Below are positions 47,391-56,663 of a stretch of 64,000 bases of DNA, piece after piece (position 1 is the stretch's first letter; each line of letters begins with the position of its first letter). Source of the stretch: Arthrobacter sp. GTDB lineage: Bacteria; Actinomycetota; Actinomycetes; Actinomycetales; Micrococcaceae. Below the pieces are notes generated by a model that worked only from the letters and a program-made list of their open reading frames with translations, made no database searches and was not told the DNA's origin. The position numbers and the translations under genes were made by a program. The DNA is taken from contig JAHFUZ010000011.1 in assembly GCA_023264815.1 (NCBI GenBank), positions 1 to 64,000 on the forward strand, written 5' to 3'.

Positions 47391-48157
47391 GCGGCCACAG
47401 TGCCCTGAACGTCCTGGTCACGGGCGGCAGCGGACCGTCCGGGATTGCGGTGGCAAGGGCCCTGCGGGAAGCCGGCTTCCGGGTGTTCGTGGTGGGCTCG
47501 GAGCGGGCCCGGATTGAAGCCGCTGCCGCCGAAGCAGGCGACGGCGTCACGCCCCTGGTGTGCGACCTCGCGGATCTCGAAGCCGTCCGTGCCCTGCGCA
47601 AGGTGCTGGCGGACGCTGCCGGAACGATGGACGCCGTGATCCACCTGGTGGGCGGCTGGCGCGGGGCACACGGCATCACCGACCAAAGCGACGCCGACTG
47701 GGACTTCCTCGAACGCGGCGCCATCACCACGGTCCGCAACGTCTCCCGGGTTTTTTACGACGACCTGGCAGCGTCCGCCGCGGGCAGGTTCGCCATCGTG
47801 TCCTCCACCGCCGTGGCGGACCCGACGGCGGCGACGGCCAGCTACGTGGCCGCGAAGGCCGCCGCCGAAGCCTGGACCATGGCCATGGCCGAAGGCCTGG
47901 CCCGCGCTGCCGGTGGCCCCGCCGAACTGCGCAGCGCCGCCGTCGTGCTGGTGGTGCAGGCGCTGGTGGACGCCGGACGCCGGAAGGCACACCCCGGGCG
48001 GACCTTCCCCGGCGCCACCGACGTCGAGGACCTGGCGGCCGCCGTCGTCGGCCTCTTCAGCCGGCCGGCAACCGAACTGAACGGGCGCCGGATCAGTCTG
48101 CCTCCCGCCCCTGCCCTCCCGTCCCCCGCCGCGGCGGATCTGACTTACCTAGACTGA
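47387..48157 (+). CDS. short-chain dehydrogenase/reductase
   Basis: A 256-residue SDR with a nucleotide-binding start VLVTGGSGPSGIAVA (a variant of TGxxxGxG), the acidic end of strand 2, the catalytic Ser in VSSTAVADP and Tyr/Lys in ASYVAAKAAAE. GTG at 47387 overlaps the DUF6421 stop. It probably acts on a product of the neighbouring enzymes. Confidence 0.8.
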   Translation: MSGHSALNVLVTGGSGPSGIAVARALREAGFRVFVVGSERARIEAAAAEAGDGVTPLVCDLADLEAVRALRKVLADAAGTMDAVIHLVGGWRGAHGITDQSDADWDFLERGAITTVRNVSRVFYDDLAASAAGRFAIVSSTAVADPTAATASYVAAKAAAEAWTMAMAEGLARAAGGPAELRSAAVVLVVQALVDAGRRKAHPGRTFPGATDVEDLAAAVVGLFSRPATELNGRRISLPPAPALPSPAAADLTYLD

Positions 48158-48161
48158 GAAC

Positions 48162-49283
48162 GTGAGCAAAGAAATGACTACCACGGCACCCGCCGCCCGC
48201 CCGTCCAGCGCCACCGCACGGCTGCACGATCCGTCCGTCCGGGGCTTCGCCTCGGACAACTACTCGGGCGTCCACCCGGAGGTCCTGGCCGCACTGGCGG
48301 CCGCCAACGGGGGCCACCAGGTGTCCTACGGCGAAGACGACTACACGGCCCGGCTGCAGGAGGTCATGGAGGAACACTTCGGCTCCGGCATTGAATGCTT
48401 CCCGGTCTTCAACGGCACCGGCGCCAACGTGCTGTCCCTGCAGTCCCTGCTCCCCCGGTGGGGTGCTGTGGTGTGTGCGTCAACAGCGCACATCAACATG
48501 GATGAGAACGGTGCGCCTGAGCGGATCGGCGGGATGAAGCTCCTGCAGGTCCCCACGGCCGACGGCAAGCTGACGCCGGAGCTGATTGACCGCGAGGCGT
48601 GGGGCTTTGGCGATGAGCACCGCGCACAGCCGCTGGCTGTGTCCATTACCCAGACCACCGAACTGGGCACGTGCTATACCCCGGACGAGGTCCGTGCCAT
48701 CGCCGATCACGCCCATTCGAAGGGCATGAAACTCCACATGGACGGCGCCCGGCTGGCCAATGCGGCAGCCCACCTGGGCGTGCCGTTGAGGGCTTTCACC
48801 CGCGACGCGGGCGTGGACATCCTGTCGTTTGGCGGCACCAAGAACGGACTGCTCTACGGCGAAGTGGTGGTTGCGCTTAATCCTGAAGCCGCCCATGGCC
48901 TGGTGTTCCTGCGGAAGATGAACATGCAGCTCGCCTCCAAAATGCGGTTCCTTTCGGCCCAGTTCATTGCCCTGCTGGAGGGTGACCTGTGGCTGCGGTC
49001 TGCGGAACACGCCAACGCCATGGCTGCCCGGCTGCGGGCCGCTGTGGAAACGATCGACGGCGTCCGGCCCACCCAGAAGACGGAATCCAACGGGGTCTTC
49101 GCCATCCTGCCGCCCGGGGTGGCTGACCGGCTCCGGGAGTCCTTCCGTTTCTACGACTGGGACGAGGCGGCCCGCGAGGTCCGATGGATGTGCTCCTTCG
49201 ACACCAGCGAAGCTGACATCGACGACTTTGTGGCCGCGATCCGCCGGGAACTTGCGGCCCACTCTGCGGGGGCGGCGACGTAG
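48162..49283 (+). CDS. threonine aldolase / beta-eliminating lyase family
   Basis: A 373-residue PLP enzyme. The PLP lysine lies in DILSFGGTKNGLLYGE; the N-terminal loop FASDNYSGVHPEVL and HMDGARLANAA (Asp and Arg for PLP and carboxylate) match low-specificity threonine aldolases. GTG start four bases after the SDR stop; third gene of the DUF6421 operon. Other beta-eliminating lyase activities are possible. Confidence 0.85.
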   Translation: MSKEMTTTAPAARPSSATARLHDPSVRGFASDNYSGVHPEVLAALAAANGGHQVSYGEDDYTARLQEVMEEHFGSGIECFPVFNGTGANVLSLQSLLPRWGAVVCASTAHINMDENGAPERIGGMKLLQVPTADGKLTPELIDREAWGFGDEHRAQPLAVSITQTTELGTCYTPDEVRAIADHAHSKGMKLHMDGARLANAAAHLGVPLRAFTRDAGVDILSFGGTKNGLLYGEVVVALNPEAAHGLVFLRKMNMQLASKMRFLSAQFIALLEGDLWLRSAEHANAMAARLRAAVETIDGVRPTQKTESNGVFAILPPGVADRLRESFRFYDWDEAAREVRWMCSFDTSEADIDDFVAAIRRELAAHSAGAAT

Positions 49284-49341
49284 CATGGACCGGCCGACGG
49301 CGAGCCTGCAGTGTGCGCCCGGTGCTGTTGCGTAATCTGCG

Positions 49342-49998
49342 ATGGTGAACTCACTCGCCCAGGTTCCCCCGGAATTTCTCCACGCCTTGGGAACCCTCAG
49401 GAAGGCCAACTGCCGCGGTGAACTCCGCTTGGCGGAAATACCGGCGCCGGCCCGGCTGGCGCCGTACGCTGTGGCCCTCGGCGCCGAGGTGATGGCGCAT
49501 GGTCCCGGCACGGGCACCACCCCGGCCCACGGGCCGGCAGCCATGGCCCTGGCTGCCGCGGCCGGCACGGAGGACGACGAGGACACCGAGCTGGCAACCG
49601 GCCGCTTCATCCTGCTGCACGACCCCGAAGGCTCCGCGGTCTGGGACGGCGAATTCCGCATTGTGACGTACATCCGGGCACAGCTCGAGCCCGAAATGGG
49701 TAACGACGAGATGCTGGGTTCGGTGGCCTGGACCTGGCTGGTTGAAGCCCTCGAGAACCATAAGGCCCCCTACCGGGCGGCCGGCGGGACGGCCACCCGG
49801 GTCCTGTCGGAAAGCTTTGGAACGTTGTCCGACCGGCCCGGATCCATCGACATCGAGCTGCGCGCCTCGTGGACGCCGGCCTCATCCGATGTTGCAGCGC
49901 ACCTTGAAGCCTGGTCCGACATGGTGTGCACGTTTGCCGGCCTCCCCCCGTTGCCCGACGGCGTCTCCGCACTCCCGCGCCGCCGGAACCAGCCCTGA
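49342..49998 (+). CDS. DUF3000 family protein
   Basis: A 218-residue actinobacterial protein with the usual DUF3000 opening (PPEFLHALGTLRKANC), the acidic linker GTEDDEDTELA, and the conserved VWDGEFRIVTYIRAQLE. Function unknown. It lies 38 bp in front of RNase D, its typical neighbour. Confidence 0.85.
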   Translation: MVNSLAQVPPEFLHALGTLRKANCRGELRLAEIPAPARLAPYAVALGAEVMAHGPGTGTTPAHGPAAMALAAAAGTEDDEDTELATGRFILLHDPEGSAVWDGEFRIVTYIRAQLEPEMGNDEMLGSVAWTWLVEALENHKAPYRAAGGTATRVLSESFGTLSDRPGSIDIELRASWTPASSDVAAHLEAWSDMVCTFAGLPPLPDGVSALPRRRNQP

Positions 49999-50036
49999 CC
50001 CGGTCCCGGACGCAGAATCGGTAGACTACAGTCACC

Positions 50037-51356
50037 ATGACCCCTCACATTTCGGATAACACCACGGCCGGCGCCCCGGCTGATGAGACCACGTCCCACA
50101 TCACGGTGGAGGGCTTCGACAGCCAGGTCCCCGTGGTGATTGACCTCGATGCACCGCGCGATGGCGTCCCGCTGGTCATCGAAACCCAGTCCGGCCTGGA
50201 ACGGTGCGCCGCAGCCATCGCCGCCGGAACCGGCCCGGCCGGGGTTGATGCCGAACGCGCCTCGGGTTTCCGGTATGGTCAGCGGGCTTTCCTGGTCCAG
50301 ATCCGCCGGGAAGGCTCCGGCACCTGGCTGATCGATCCCGAACCGTTCGGTGACCTTGCCATCATCAACGATGCGCTCAAGGGTGTGGAATGGATCCTGC
50401 ACGCAGCCAGCCAGGACCTGCCCTGCCTGCTGGAACTGGGCATGTGGCCGGACAAACTCTTTGACACGGAACTGGCCGCACGGCTGGCCGGCCTGCCGCG
50501 AGTCGGGCTGGCCGCCGTCATCGAACAGCTGCTTGGCTTTGGCCTGGCCAAGGAACATTCAGCGGCCGACTGGTCCACCCGGCCCCTGCCCGAACCGTGG
50601 CTGCGCTACGCCGCCCTGGATGTGGAAGTCCTCACCGAGCTGCGTGAGGAACTCATCGAGCTGCTTCAGGCTGACGGCAAGCTGGAGTACGCGGAGCAGG
50701 AGTTCGCTGCGATCCTCGCCTCCGGTGTGGCACCCCCCCGCGTAGATCCCTGGCGCAAGACGTCCGGCCTGCACCAGATCCGGGACAGGCGACAGCTGGC
50801 GGCGGTCCGCGAAATGTGGCTGGAGCGTGATTCGCTGGCACAGAAGCGGGACGTGGCTCCGGGCCGGCTGCTTCCCGATTCCGCCCTGGTGGCCGCGGCG
50901 AAGGCCATGCCCTCCACCGTTCCCCAGCTGCTGGGCACCAAGGGTTTCCATGGCCGCGCGGCGCAGCGCGAGGCACCGCGCTGGCTCCGGTGCATCGCTG
51001 CAGCCAGGGACCTGGACGAGCTTCCGCCGCTCCACCTGCCCACCAACGCCCCGCCTCCGCCCAGGGTCTGGGCCGACCGTGATCCCGAGGCCGCCGAGCG
51101 GCTGGCCACGGCGCGTCCGCTCCTGCAGGCAAAGGCCGAGGAGCTCAACCTGCCGATGGAGAACCTGCTGACGCCGGACTACCTGCGGCGGGTGGCCTGG
51201 CGTCCGCCGGCCGACATCACCGAAGAGTCGGTTGCCACGGAACTGCGCGCCCTCGGCGCCCGGGAGTGGCAGGTGGGCCTGGTGACACCCTTCATCACCG
51301 AGGCGTTCCTCCACCCGAAGCCCCTTCCGCCCAAGGAAACAAAAGCAGACGGGTAG
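50037..51356 (+). CDS. rnd: ribonuclease D-type 3'-5' exonuclease
   Basis: A 439-residue enzyme for 3' processing of tRNA and other RNA. DEDD motif residues are in GVDAERASGFRYGQRAF, HAASQDLPCL and RYAALDVEVL; a HRDC domain follows (LAAVREMWLERDSLAQKRDVAPGRLLPD). The C-terminal ~140 residues form a second, less clear domain common in actinobacterial members. Confidence 0.9.
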   Translation: MTPHISDNTTAGAPADETTSHITVEGFDSQVPVVIDLDAPRDGVPLVIETQSGLERCAAAIAAGTGPAGVDAERASGFRYGQRAFLVQIRREGSGTWLIDPEPFGDLAIINDALKGVEWILHAASQDLPCLLELGMWPDKLFDTELAARLAGLPRVGLAAVIEQLLGFGLAKEHSAADWSTRPLPEPWLRYAALDVEVLTELREELIELLQADGKLEYAEQEFAAILASGVAPPRVDPWRKTSGLHQIRDRRQLAAVREMWLERDSLAQKRDVAPGRLLPDSALVAAAKAMPSTVPQLLGTKGFHGRAAQREAPRWLRCIAAARDLDELPPLHLPTNAPPPPRVWADRDPEAAERLATARPLLQAKAEELNLPMENLLTPDYLRRVAWRPPADITEESVATELRALGAREWQVGLVTPFITEAFLHPKPLPPKETKADG

Positions 51357-51373
51357 GGTCACCCTGCCGGGCC

Positions 51374-51403
51374 TTGCACTGTATGTTACTGATGAGTAAC
51401 ATA
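51374..51403 (+). promoter_or_regulatory. fadA promoter with TetR-type operator
   Basis: TTGCAC (51374-51379), 17 bases, TAACAT (51397-51402) form a plausible -35/-10 pair. A perfect inverted repeat with arms TATGTTACT and AGTAACATA around GATG (51382-51403) covers the spacer and -10 box. A repressor bound here would block RNA polymerase; a TetR-type fatty-acid regulator is likely. Confidence 0.7.
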
Positions 51404-51540
51404 GCGTTTACTGCCGTCCGGTTGAGTGCTGCCGGAGTTTTGTCCGGATAATCGCCCGAAAGGGCACGCTGTCACGCATTATCTGGACAACAGCTCTACG
51501 CGCCCGCCGGCCGGTGCCAACGTCTCGATGAGGAGTAAAC

Positions 51541-52821
51541 GTGAGCCAAGCCCGCACCAGCGGAGAACACAGCAGCGGATCACCGCGCACCGTCCGCGAT
51601 GTCGTTTTCGTTGACGGCGTCCGCACACCGTTCGGACGGGCAGGTGAGAAGGGGATCTACGCCGGAACGCGCGCAGATGACCTGATGGTGAAGTGCATCC
51701 GCGAACTGCTGCGCCGCAACCCTTCCCTGCCGGCTGCCCGGATCGACGAAGTGGCGGTTGCCGCCACCACCCAGACCGGCGACCAGGGCCTCACCCTCGG
51801 CCGCACGGCTGCCCTCCTGGCCGGACTCCCCCGGACGGTACCCGGCTTCGCCATCGACCGCATGTGCGCAGGGGCCATGACCGCAGTAACCACCACGGCG
51901 AGCGGCATCGGATTCGGAGCGTACGACGTCGTGATTGCCGGCGGAGTGGAGCACATGGGCAACCACCCGATGGGATCCGGCGCCGACCCCAACCCGCGCT
52001 TTATGTCCGAGCGGCTGGTGGACCCGGCCGCCCTGAACATGGGGAACACCGCCGAAAACCTGCACGACCGCTTTCCCGCCATCACCAAGGAGCGCACTGA
52101 CGCCTACGCCGTCGCCTCGCAGGACAAGCTGGCGCAGGCATATGCCCGGGACCAGATCCAGCCGGACCTCGTGCCAGTGGCCACCCTCAAGCCGGGACAG
52201 GGCTGGACGCTGAACAGCGTTGACGAGCCGCCCCGCCCGGGCACCACGGTGGAGGACCTCGCATCCCTGCGGACTCCTTTCCGCGCCCACGGCCGCGTGT
52301 CGGCCGGCAACGCCGCCGGCCTGAACGATGGCGCCACCGCAGCGGTGCTGGCCTCCTCGGAGGCCGCCGCGGAGTTGGGCCTTCCCGTCAAAATGCGCCT
52401 GGTGAGCTACGCGTACGCTGGCGTGGAACCGGAAGTGATGGGCATCGGGCCGGTTCCAGCCACCGAAAAGGCGCTGAAGAACGCCGGCCTCAGCATTGCG
52501 GACATCGGGCTTTTTGAAATCAACGAAGCATTCGCCGTCCAGGTTTTAAGCTTCCTTGACCACTTTGGAATCTCCGACGACGACCCCCGGGTCAACCGCT
52601 ACGGCGGCGCCATCGCGGTGGGCCACCCGCTTGCATCCTCCGGCGTCCGGCTGATGAACCAGCTCGCCCGGCAGTTCGAGGAAGACCCGTCCGTCCGGTA
52701 CGGCATCACCACCATGTGCATCGGCCTGGGCATGGGCGCCACTGTCATCTGGGAAAACCCTCATCATGCCGAGTACAGCGGCGCCGCCCACGAAGAATCC
52801 ACCGAAGGAGCCGCCGCATGA
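51541..52821 (+). CDS. fadA: acetyl-CoA C-acyltransferase (thiolase)
   Basis: A 426-residue thiolase for the last step of beta-oxidation. Nucleophile Cys109 is in FAIDRMCAGAMTAV; the His motif is in LFEINEAFAVQV-linked GGAIAVGHPLASSG, and the second Cys in TTMCIGLGMGA. The first ~18 residues are extra and polar. A promoter with an operator lies upstream, and the stop overlaps the fadB start. Confidence 0.95.
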   Translation: MSQARTSGEHSSGSPRTVRDVVFVDGVRTPFGRAGEKGIYAGTRADDLMVKCIRELLRRNPSLPAARIDEVAVAATTQTGDQGLTLGRTAALLAGLPRTVPGFAIDRMCAGAMTAVTTTASGIGFGAYDVVIAGGVEHMGNHPMGSGADPNPRFMSERLVDPAALNMGNTAENLHDRFPAITKERTDAYAVASQDKLAQAYARDQIQPDLVPVATLKPGQGWTLNSVDEPPRPGTTVEDLASLRTPFRAHGRVSAGNAAGLNDGATAAVLASSEAAAELGLPVKMRLVSYAYAGVEPEVMGIGPVPATEKALKNAGLSIADIGLFEINEAFAVQVLSFLDHFGISDDDPRVNRYGGAIAVGHPLASSGVRLMNQLARQFEEDPSVRYGITTMCIGLGMGATVIWENPHHAEYSGAAHEESTEGAAA

Positions 52822-54998
52822 GCGCCGCAGATTTCACCAGACTCGCCGATCTTTTTCCGAACGAGACCGTCACGCACTCCTACGTCCAGGACATTGAGCT
52901 TCCGGCCGCCCCCGGCCAGCCGAGCCCCGGAACCTTTGCGCTGATCACCCTGGACAACGGCCTGGACCACACCAAACCCACTACCCTGGGGCCCAACACC
53001 CTGGTTGAACTGGGCACGGTGCTGGAGGGCCTCAAGGACCGCGCCGCCCGCGGTGAGATCGTGGGCGTCGGGGTGACCGGCAAGCCGTATTTCCTGGTGG
53101 CCGGCGCGGACCTGTCCGCCGTCAAGTCCCTGGAGGACCGGGAGCATGGATTGTGGATGGCCCAGCTCGGCCACGATGTCTACGCAACCCTGGCAAACCT
53201 GGGCGTCCCCAGCTTCGCGTTTATCAACGGCGTTGCCCTGGGCGGCGGCCTGGAGATCGCCCTGCAGTCCACCTACCGCACCGTCTCCACCGCTGCCGGA
53301 GCGCTGGCACTTCCTGAAGCCCTCCTGGGCCTGGTCCCTGGCTGGGGCGGCGTTTATATCCTGCCGCGGCTGATCGGTCCGGAGAATGCGGTTAAGGTGA
53401 TGATCGAAAATCCGCTCAGCAACAACCGCACGCTGACGGGGCCGCAGGCCTTCGAGCTGGGCATAGCGGACGCCCTGCTCGAACCGGCCGACTTCCTGGA
53501 GCAGTCCCTCCTCTGGGCCGCGAAAGTCATCACCGGCGAGGTGGCGCCGGACCGGGCCAACGCCGTCGACCCTTCGGACCCCGCCGTCGCCGGGCGGTGG
53601 GATTCGGCAGTAGCCGCAGGCCGCGCCTTCGTGGAAGCCAAAACATCCAATGCCTCCCCTGCTCCTGCCAAGGTGCTGGACATCCTCGAAGCCAACCGGA
53701 CCATGAGCCAGGCTGACTCCGCAGCGCTCGAATGCGAGACCCTGGCCGGGCTGATGCAGACCGACGAATTCCGCGCTACGGTCTACGCCTTCCTGGATCT
53801 CGTGCAGAAGCGGTCCAAGCGGCCGGCGGGCGCACCGGACCGAAAGCTCGCCCGCCCTGTGACCAAGGTGGGTGTGGTGGGTGCCGGCCTGATGGCAAGC
53901 CAGCTCGCTTTGCTGTTTGCCCGCCAGCTCAAAGTCCCCGTGGTCATGACGGACATCGACCAGGCCCGTGTGGACAAAGGCGTTGGCTACGTCCACGCCG
54001 AAGTGGACAAGCTGCTGGGCAAGAAGAGGATCAGCCCGGATGCGGCCAACCGCACCAAGGCCCTGGTCACGGGCTCGGTTTCCAAGGAGGCATTCGCGGA
54101 CGCCGACTTTGTGATTGAAGCTGTCTTCGAAGAGCTGAACATCAAGAAGCAGGTCTTCGCCGAGGTGGAAGCCATCGTCTCGCCGGAGTGCATTCTCGCC
54201 ACCAACACCTCGTCCCTGTCTGTCACCGCCATGGCGGCGGACCTGGCACATCCGGAACGCCTGGTGGGATTCCACTTCTTCAATCCGGTAGCGGTGATGC
54301 CGCTGCTCGAAATCGTGCGCGCACCCAAGACCGGGGACGCCGTGCTGGCCACAGCTTTTGAGCTGGCCAGGGGACTGAAGAAGACGGCCGTGCTGGTCAA
54401 GGATGCGCCGGCGTTTGTGGTCAACCGGATCCTGTTGCGGCTGATGGGCGAGGTGGTGGCGGCCTTTGACGAGGGCACGCCGGCCGACGTTGCGGACAAC
54501 GCGCTGCGTCCCATGGGCCTGCCGATGACCCCGTTTACGCTGGGCGCCATGGTGGGTTTGCCGGTGGCCCAGCACGTCCAGGAGTCCCTGCACGCCGCCT
54601 TCGGCGACCGGTTCGAGGTGTCCGCCAATCTGCAGAAGCTGATCGACAACGGCGTCAGGTCGCTGTGGGCCCCGGCCGCTGACGGCTCGCAGGAAATACC
54701 CGCGTCCACGCTCTCGCTGTTGTCCTTCGGCACGTCCCCCTCCACCGGCGGGGACGTGCTGCGAAGGGTGCAGGACGCCCTGGCCCAGGAGATCGGACTG
54801 ATGCTGGCCGAAGGCGTGGTGGCCGGTCCCGAGGACATCGACCTGTGCATGATCCTCGGCGCAGGCTGGCCCATGTTCCTTGGCGGCATCACGCCGTACC
54901 TGGACCGTGTTGGAGCCTCCGAGCGGGTGAACGGCAGGCGCTTCCATGCACCGGGGGCGGCCTCCAGCACGGCCGCATCGAGCACTGCCGCTGCCTAG
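52818..54998 (+). CDS. fadB: 3-hydroxyacyl-CoA dehydrogenase / enoyl-CoA hydratase fusion
   Basis: A 726-residue fusion. The N-terminal crotonase domain has FINGVALGGGLEIAL and ALLGLVPGWGG; the dehydrogenase has the NAD motif VGVVGAGLMASQLA and the HADH signature GFHFFNPVAVMPLLE, followed by the C-terminal helices FVVNRILLRLMGEV. ATG at 52818 overlaps the fadA stop (ATGA). It works with FadA on fatty acyl-CoA. Confidence 0.95.
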   Translation: MSAADFTRLADLFPNETVTHSYVQDIELPAAPGQPSPGTFALITLDNGLDHTKPTTLGPNTLVELGTVLEGLKDRAARGEIVGVGVTGKPYFLVAGADLSAVKSLEDREHGLWMAQLGHDVYATLANLGVPSFAFINGVALGGGLEIALQSTYRTVSTAAGALALPEALLGLVPGWGGVYILPRLIGPENAVKVMIENPLSNNRTLTGPQAFELGIADALLEPADFLEQSLLWAAKVITGEVAPDRANAVDPSDPAVAGRWDSAVAAGRAFVEAKTSNASPAPAKVLDILEANRTMSQADSAALECETLAGLMQTDEFRATVYAFLDLVQKRSKRPAGAPDRKLARPVTKVGVVGAGLMASQLALLFARQLKVPVVMTDIDQARVDKGVGYVHAEVDKLLGKKRISPDAANRTKALVTGSVSKEAFADADFVIEAVFEELNIKKQVFAEVEAIVSPECILATNTSSLSVTAMAADLAHPERLVGFHFFNPVAVMPLLEIVRAPKTGDAVLATAFELARGLKKTAVLVKDAPAFVVNRILLRLMGEVVAAFDEGTPADVADNALRPMGLPMTPFTLGAMVGLPVAQHVQESLHAAFGDRFEVSANLQKLIDNGVRSLWAPAADGSQEIPASTLSLLSFGTSPSTGGDVLRRVQDALAQEIGLMLAEGVVAGPEDIDLCMILGAGWPMFLGGITPYLDRVGASERVNGRRFHAPGAASSTAASSTAAA

Positions 54999-55025
54999 GC
55001 GCAGCGGGCCTGAGCCAAAAGCATA

Positions 55026-55063
55026 GGGCAGTTTGACCGGGCAGGGGCCCGGTCAAACTGCCC
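55026..55063. terminator. bidirectional hairpin between fadB and the ECF operon
   Basis: A perfect 17-bp stem (55026-55042 and 55047-55063) with a 4-base loop. It overlaps the last codons of the convergent ATPase gene. No long T-run follows in either direction, but such a strong stem between convergent genes is most likely a terminator. Confidence 0.7.
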
Positions 55064-56660
55064 TCAACTTTCCATCGTCGAGAGCTGCGACGCGGTGTGC
55101 CAGGGTCCGCGCGTAGGCCAGGTCATGTGTCACGAGGACGACGGCGGTGCCCTCCCCTGCTGCCTGCCGCACCGCGGTGTCCAACCGGGCCAGGCCGTGG
55201 CGGTCGAGGGCGACAGTCGGCTCATCCAGGGCCATAACGCGCGGCTGCCTGGCCAGGACCGTGGCCAGTGCAAGGAGCCTCTGCTGGGAAGCGGGCAGTT
55301 CGGCGGGATGCTTCCCGGCTGCGTCCGCCAGGCCGACGGCGGACAAGGCACGCCGGACCGAGGCTGCGGCCGCCGGTCCAGCCACCAGCCCAAACCCGAT
55401 TTCCCGTTCCGCTGTCCGCTCGAACAGCTGGTCGCGGGGGTCCTGAAAGAGCAGGCCGACGTCCGCGGCCACCGTGCCCGGAGGCAGGCCGGCGATGTCC
55501 TGCCCGTTGACCAGGACACTGCCGGCCTGCGGCTGGAGCAGCCCGTTCAGGTGGCGCAGCAGCGTGGATTTTCCGGCGCCGTTCGGCCCCAGGACGGCCA
55601 CAATCTCACCCGGATGGACTGCCAGGCTGACGCCATTCAGGACGGCCGGCCCCGCCGGACACAAGGCCGTCCGGCGGAATAGACTCCGACTATGTGGCTG
55701 TTCGTAGGCAAAGCTGACGTCGCGGAGCTCCAGCGCGGCAACCTTTCCCTGCCGGGACCCAGCGCCGGCCGGCCGGGCCTGAGCTTGCCGGGGCGGAACT
55801 TGCCGGGCCGAAGCTGGCAACGCCGGAGCTGAACGGACGCCAACGGCTGGACCCTGCGGCGACAGGTCCGCCTCTCCTGCATCCGCCCCGAGGACTCCGG
55901 CGGCTGCCAACCGCGGCGACGCTGCCAGCTCCGCCGGGGTTCCGTGGCCAACACACGTACCGTTGTCCAGCAGGATCCAACGCCCGGCGTCCAGCACCAG
56001 GGCATCCACCGCCTGGCTCAACACCACCACGGCGGTCCCGCCGGCCACGAGGCTCCGCACCAGGGCTGTCAGGTGTGCTGCGCCATCCGTGTCCAGGGAG
56101 GCGAAAGGTTCGTCAAGGAGCAGGACGTCTGGTTGGCCGATGATGGCACAGCCGATGGCCAGGCGCCGGCGTTCGCCCCCTGAGATCCTCGCCGGGTCAC
56201 GGTCCAGGAGATCCGCCAGCCCGGTGAGGGCCGCCACCCGTTGGACGGCGCGCTCCATGTCAGCGCGCACCGTCCCCAGGTTTTCGAGTCCAAACGCCAG
56301 TTCCTCGGCCACGGTGGCGCGGACGGTGGACAACGCGGCCGTAGCATCCTGCGGGACAAAGCCCACGTGGCGGCACCAGGCTGCGGGGTCGATGCGCGGG
56401 TCCTCCGGCGCGCCGCGGAAATCGAGCCGGGTACCGGCCAGCTCCAGGTACCCTTCCAAAACTCCGCCGCTGCCAGGACGGAGCCAGCCCGCCAGGAGCC
56501 GCCCCAGAGTTGATTTGCCGCTGCCCGAACCGCCCAGGATGGCCGTCAGCGTTCCGGGTGCCAGGGACAGGCCGGTGCCAGCCAGCGCCGGAGCCACCTC
56601 ACCGTGATAGGTAAAACGTCCCACCCGCGCGGCCAGTACCGGAGTCAACGTGCCGCGCAT
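55053..56660 (-). CDS. ECF transporter, fused double ATPase
   Basis: A 535-residue protein with two ABC ATPase domains in one chain, as in EcfA1-EcfA2 fusions (YkoD type). Domain 1: Walker A LGGSGSGKSTLG, signature ISGGERRRLA, Walker B VLLLDEPFASLD. Domain 2: Walker A LGPNGAGKSTLL, Walker B VMALDEPTVALD, but the signature is ELPASQQ instead of LSGGQ. The linker (~residues 250-310) is Pro/Ala/Gln-rich. It works with EcfT and the S component upstream. Confidence 0.88.
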   Translation of the reverse strand: MRGTLTPVLAARVGRFTYHGEVAPALAGTGLSLAPGTLTAILGGSGSGKSTLGRLLAGWLRPGSGGVLEGYLELAGTRLDFRGAPEDPRIDPAAWCRHVGFVPQDATAALSTVRATVAEELAFGLENLGTVRADMERAVQRVAALTGLADLLDRDPARISGGERRRLAIGCAIIGQPDVLLLDEPFASLDTDGAAHLTALVRSLVAGGTAVVVLSQAVDALVLDAGRWILLDNGTCVGHGTPAELAASPRLAAAGVLGADAGEADLSPQGPAVGVRSAPALPASARQVPPRQAQARPAGAGSRQGKVAALELRDVSFAYEQPHSRSLFRRTALCPAGPAVLNGVSLAVHPGEIVAVLGPNGAGKSTLLRHLNGLLQPQAGSVLVNGQDIAGLPPGTVAADVGLLFQDPRDQLFERTAEREIGFGLVAGPAAAASVRRALSAVGLADAAGKHPAELPASQQRLLALATVLARQPRVMALDEPTVALDRHGLARLDTAVRQAAGEGTAVVLVTHDLAYARTLAHRVAALDDGKLRAV

Positions 56661-56663
56661 TCC

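Noticed and set aside
52764..54947. Long open frame antisense to fadB
   Set aside because: Mirror frame of a conserved fusion enzyme; no motif or ribosome site.
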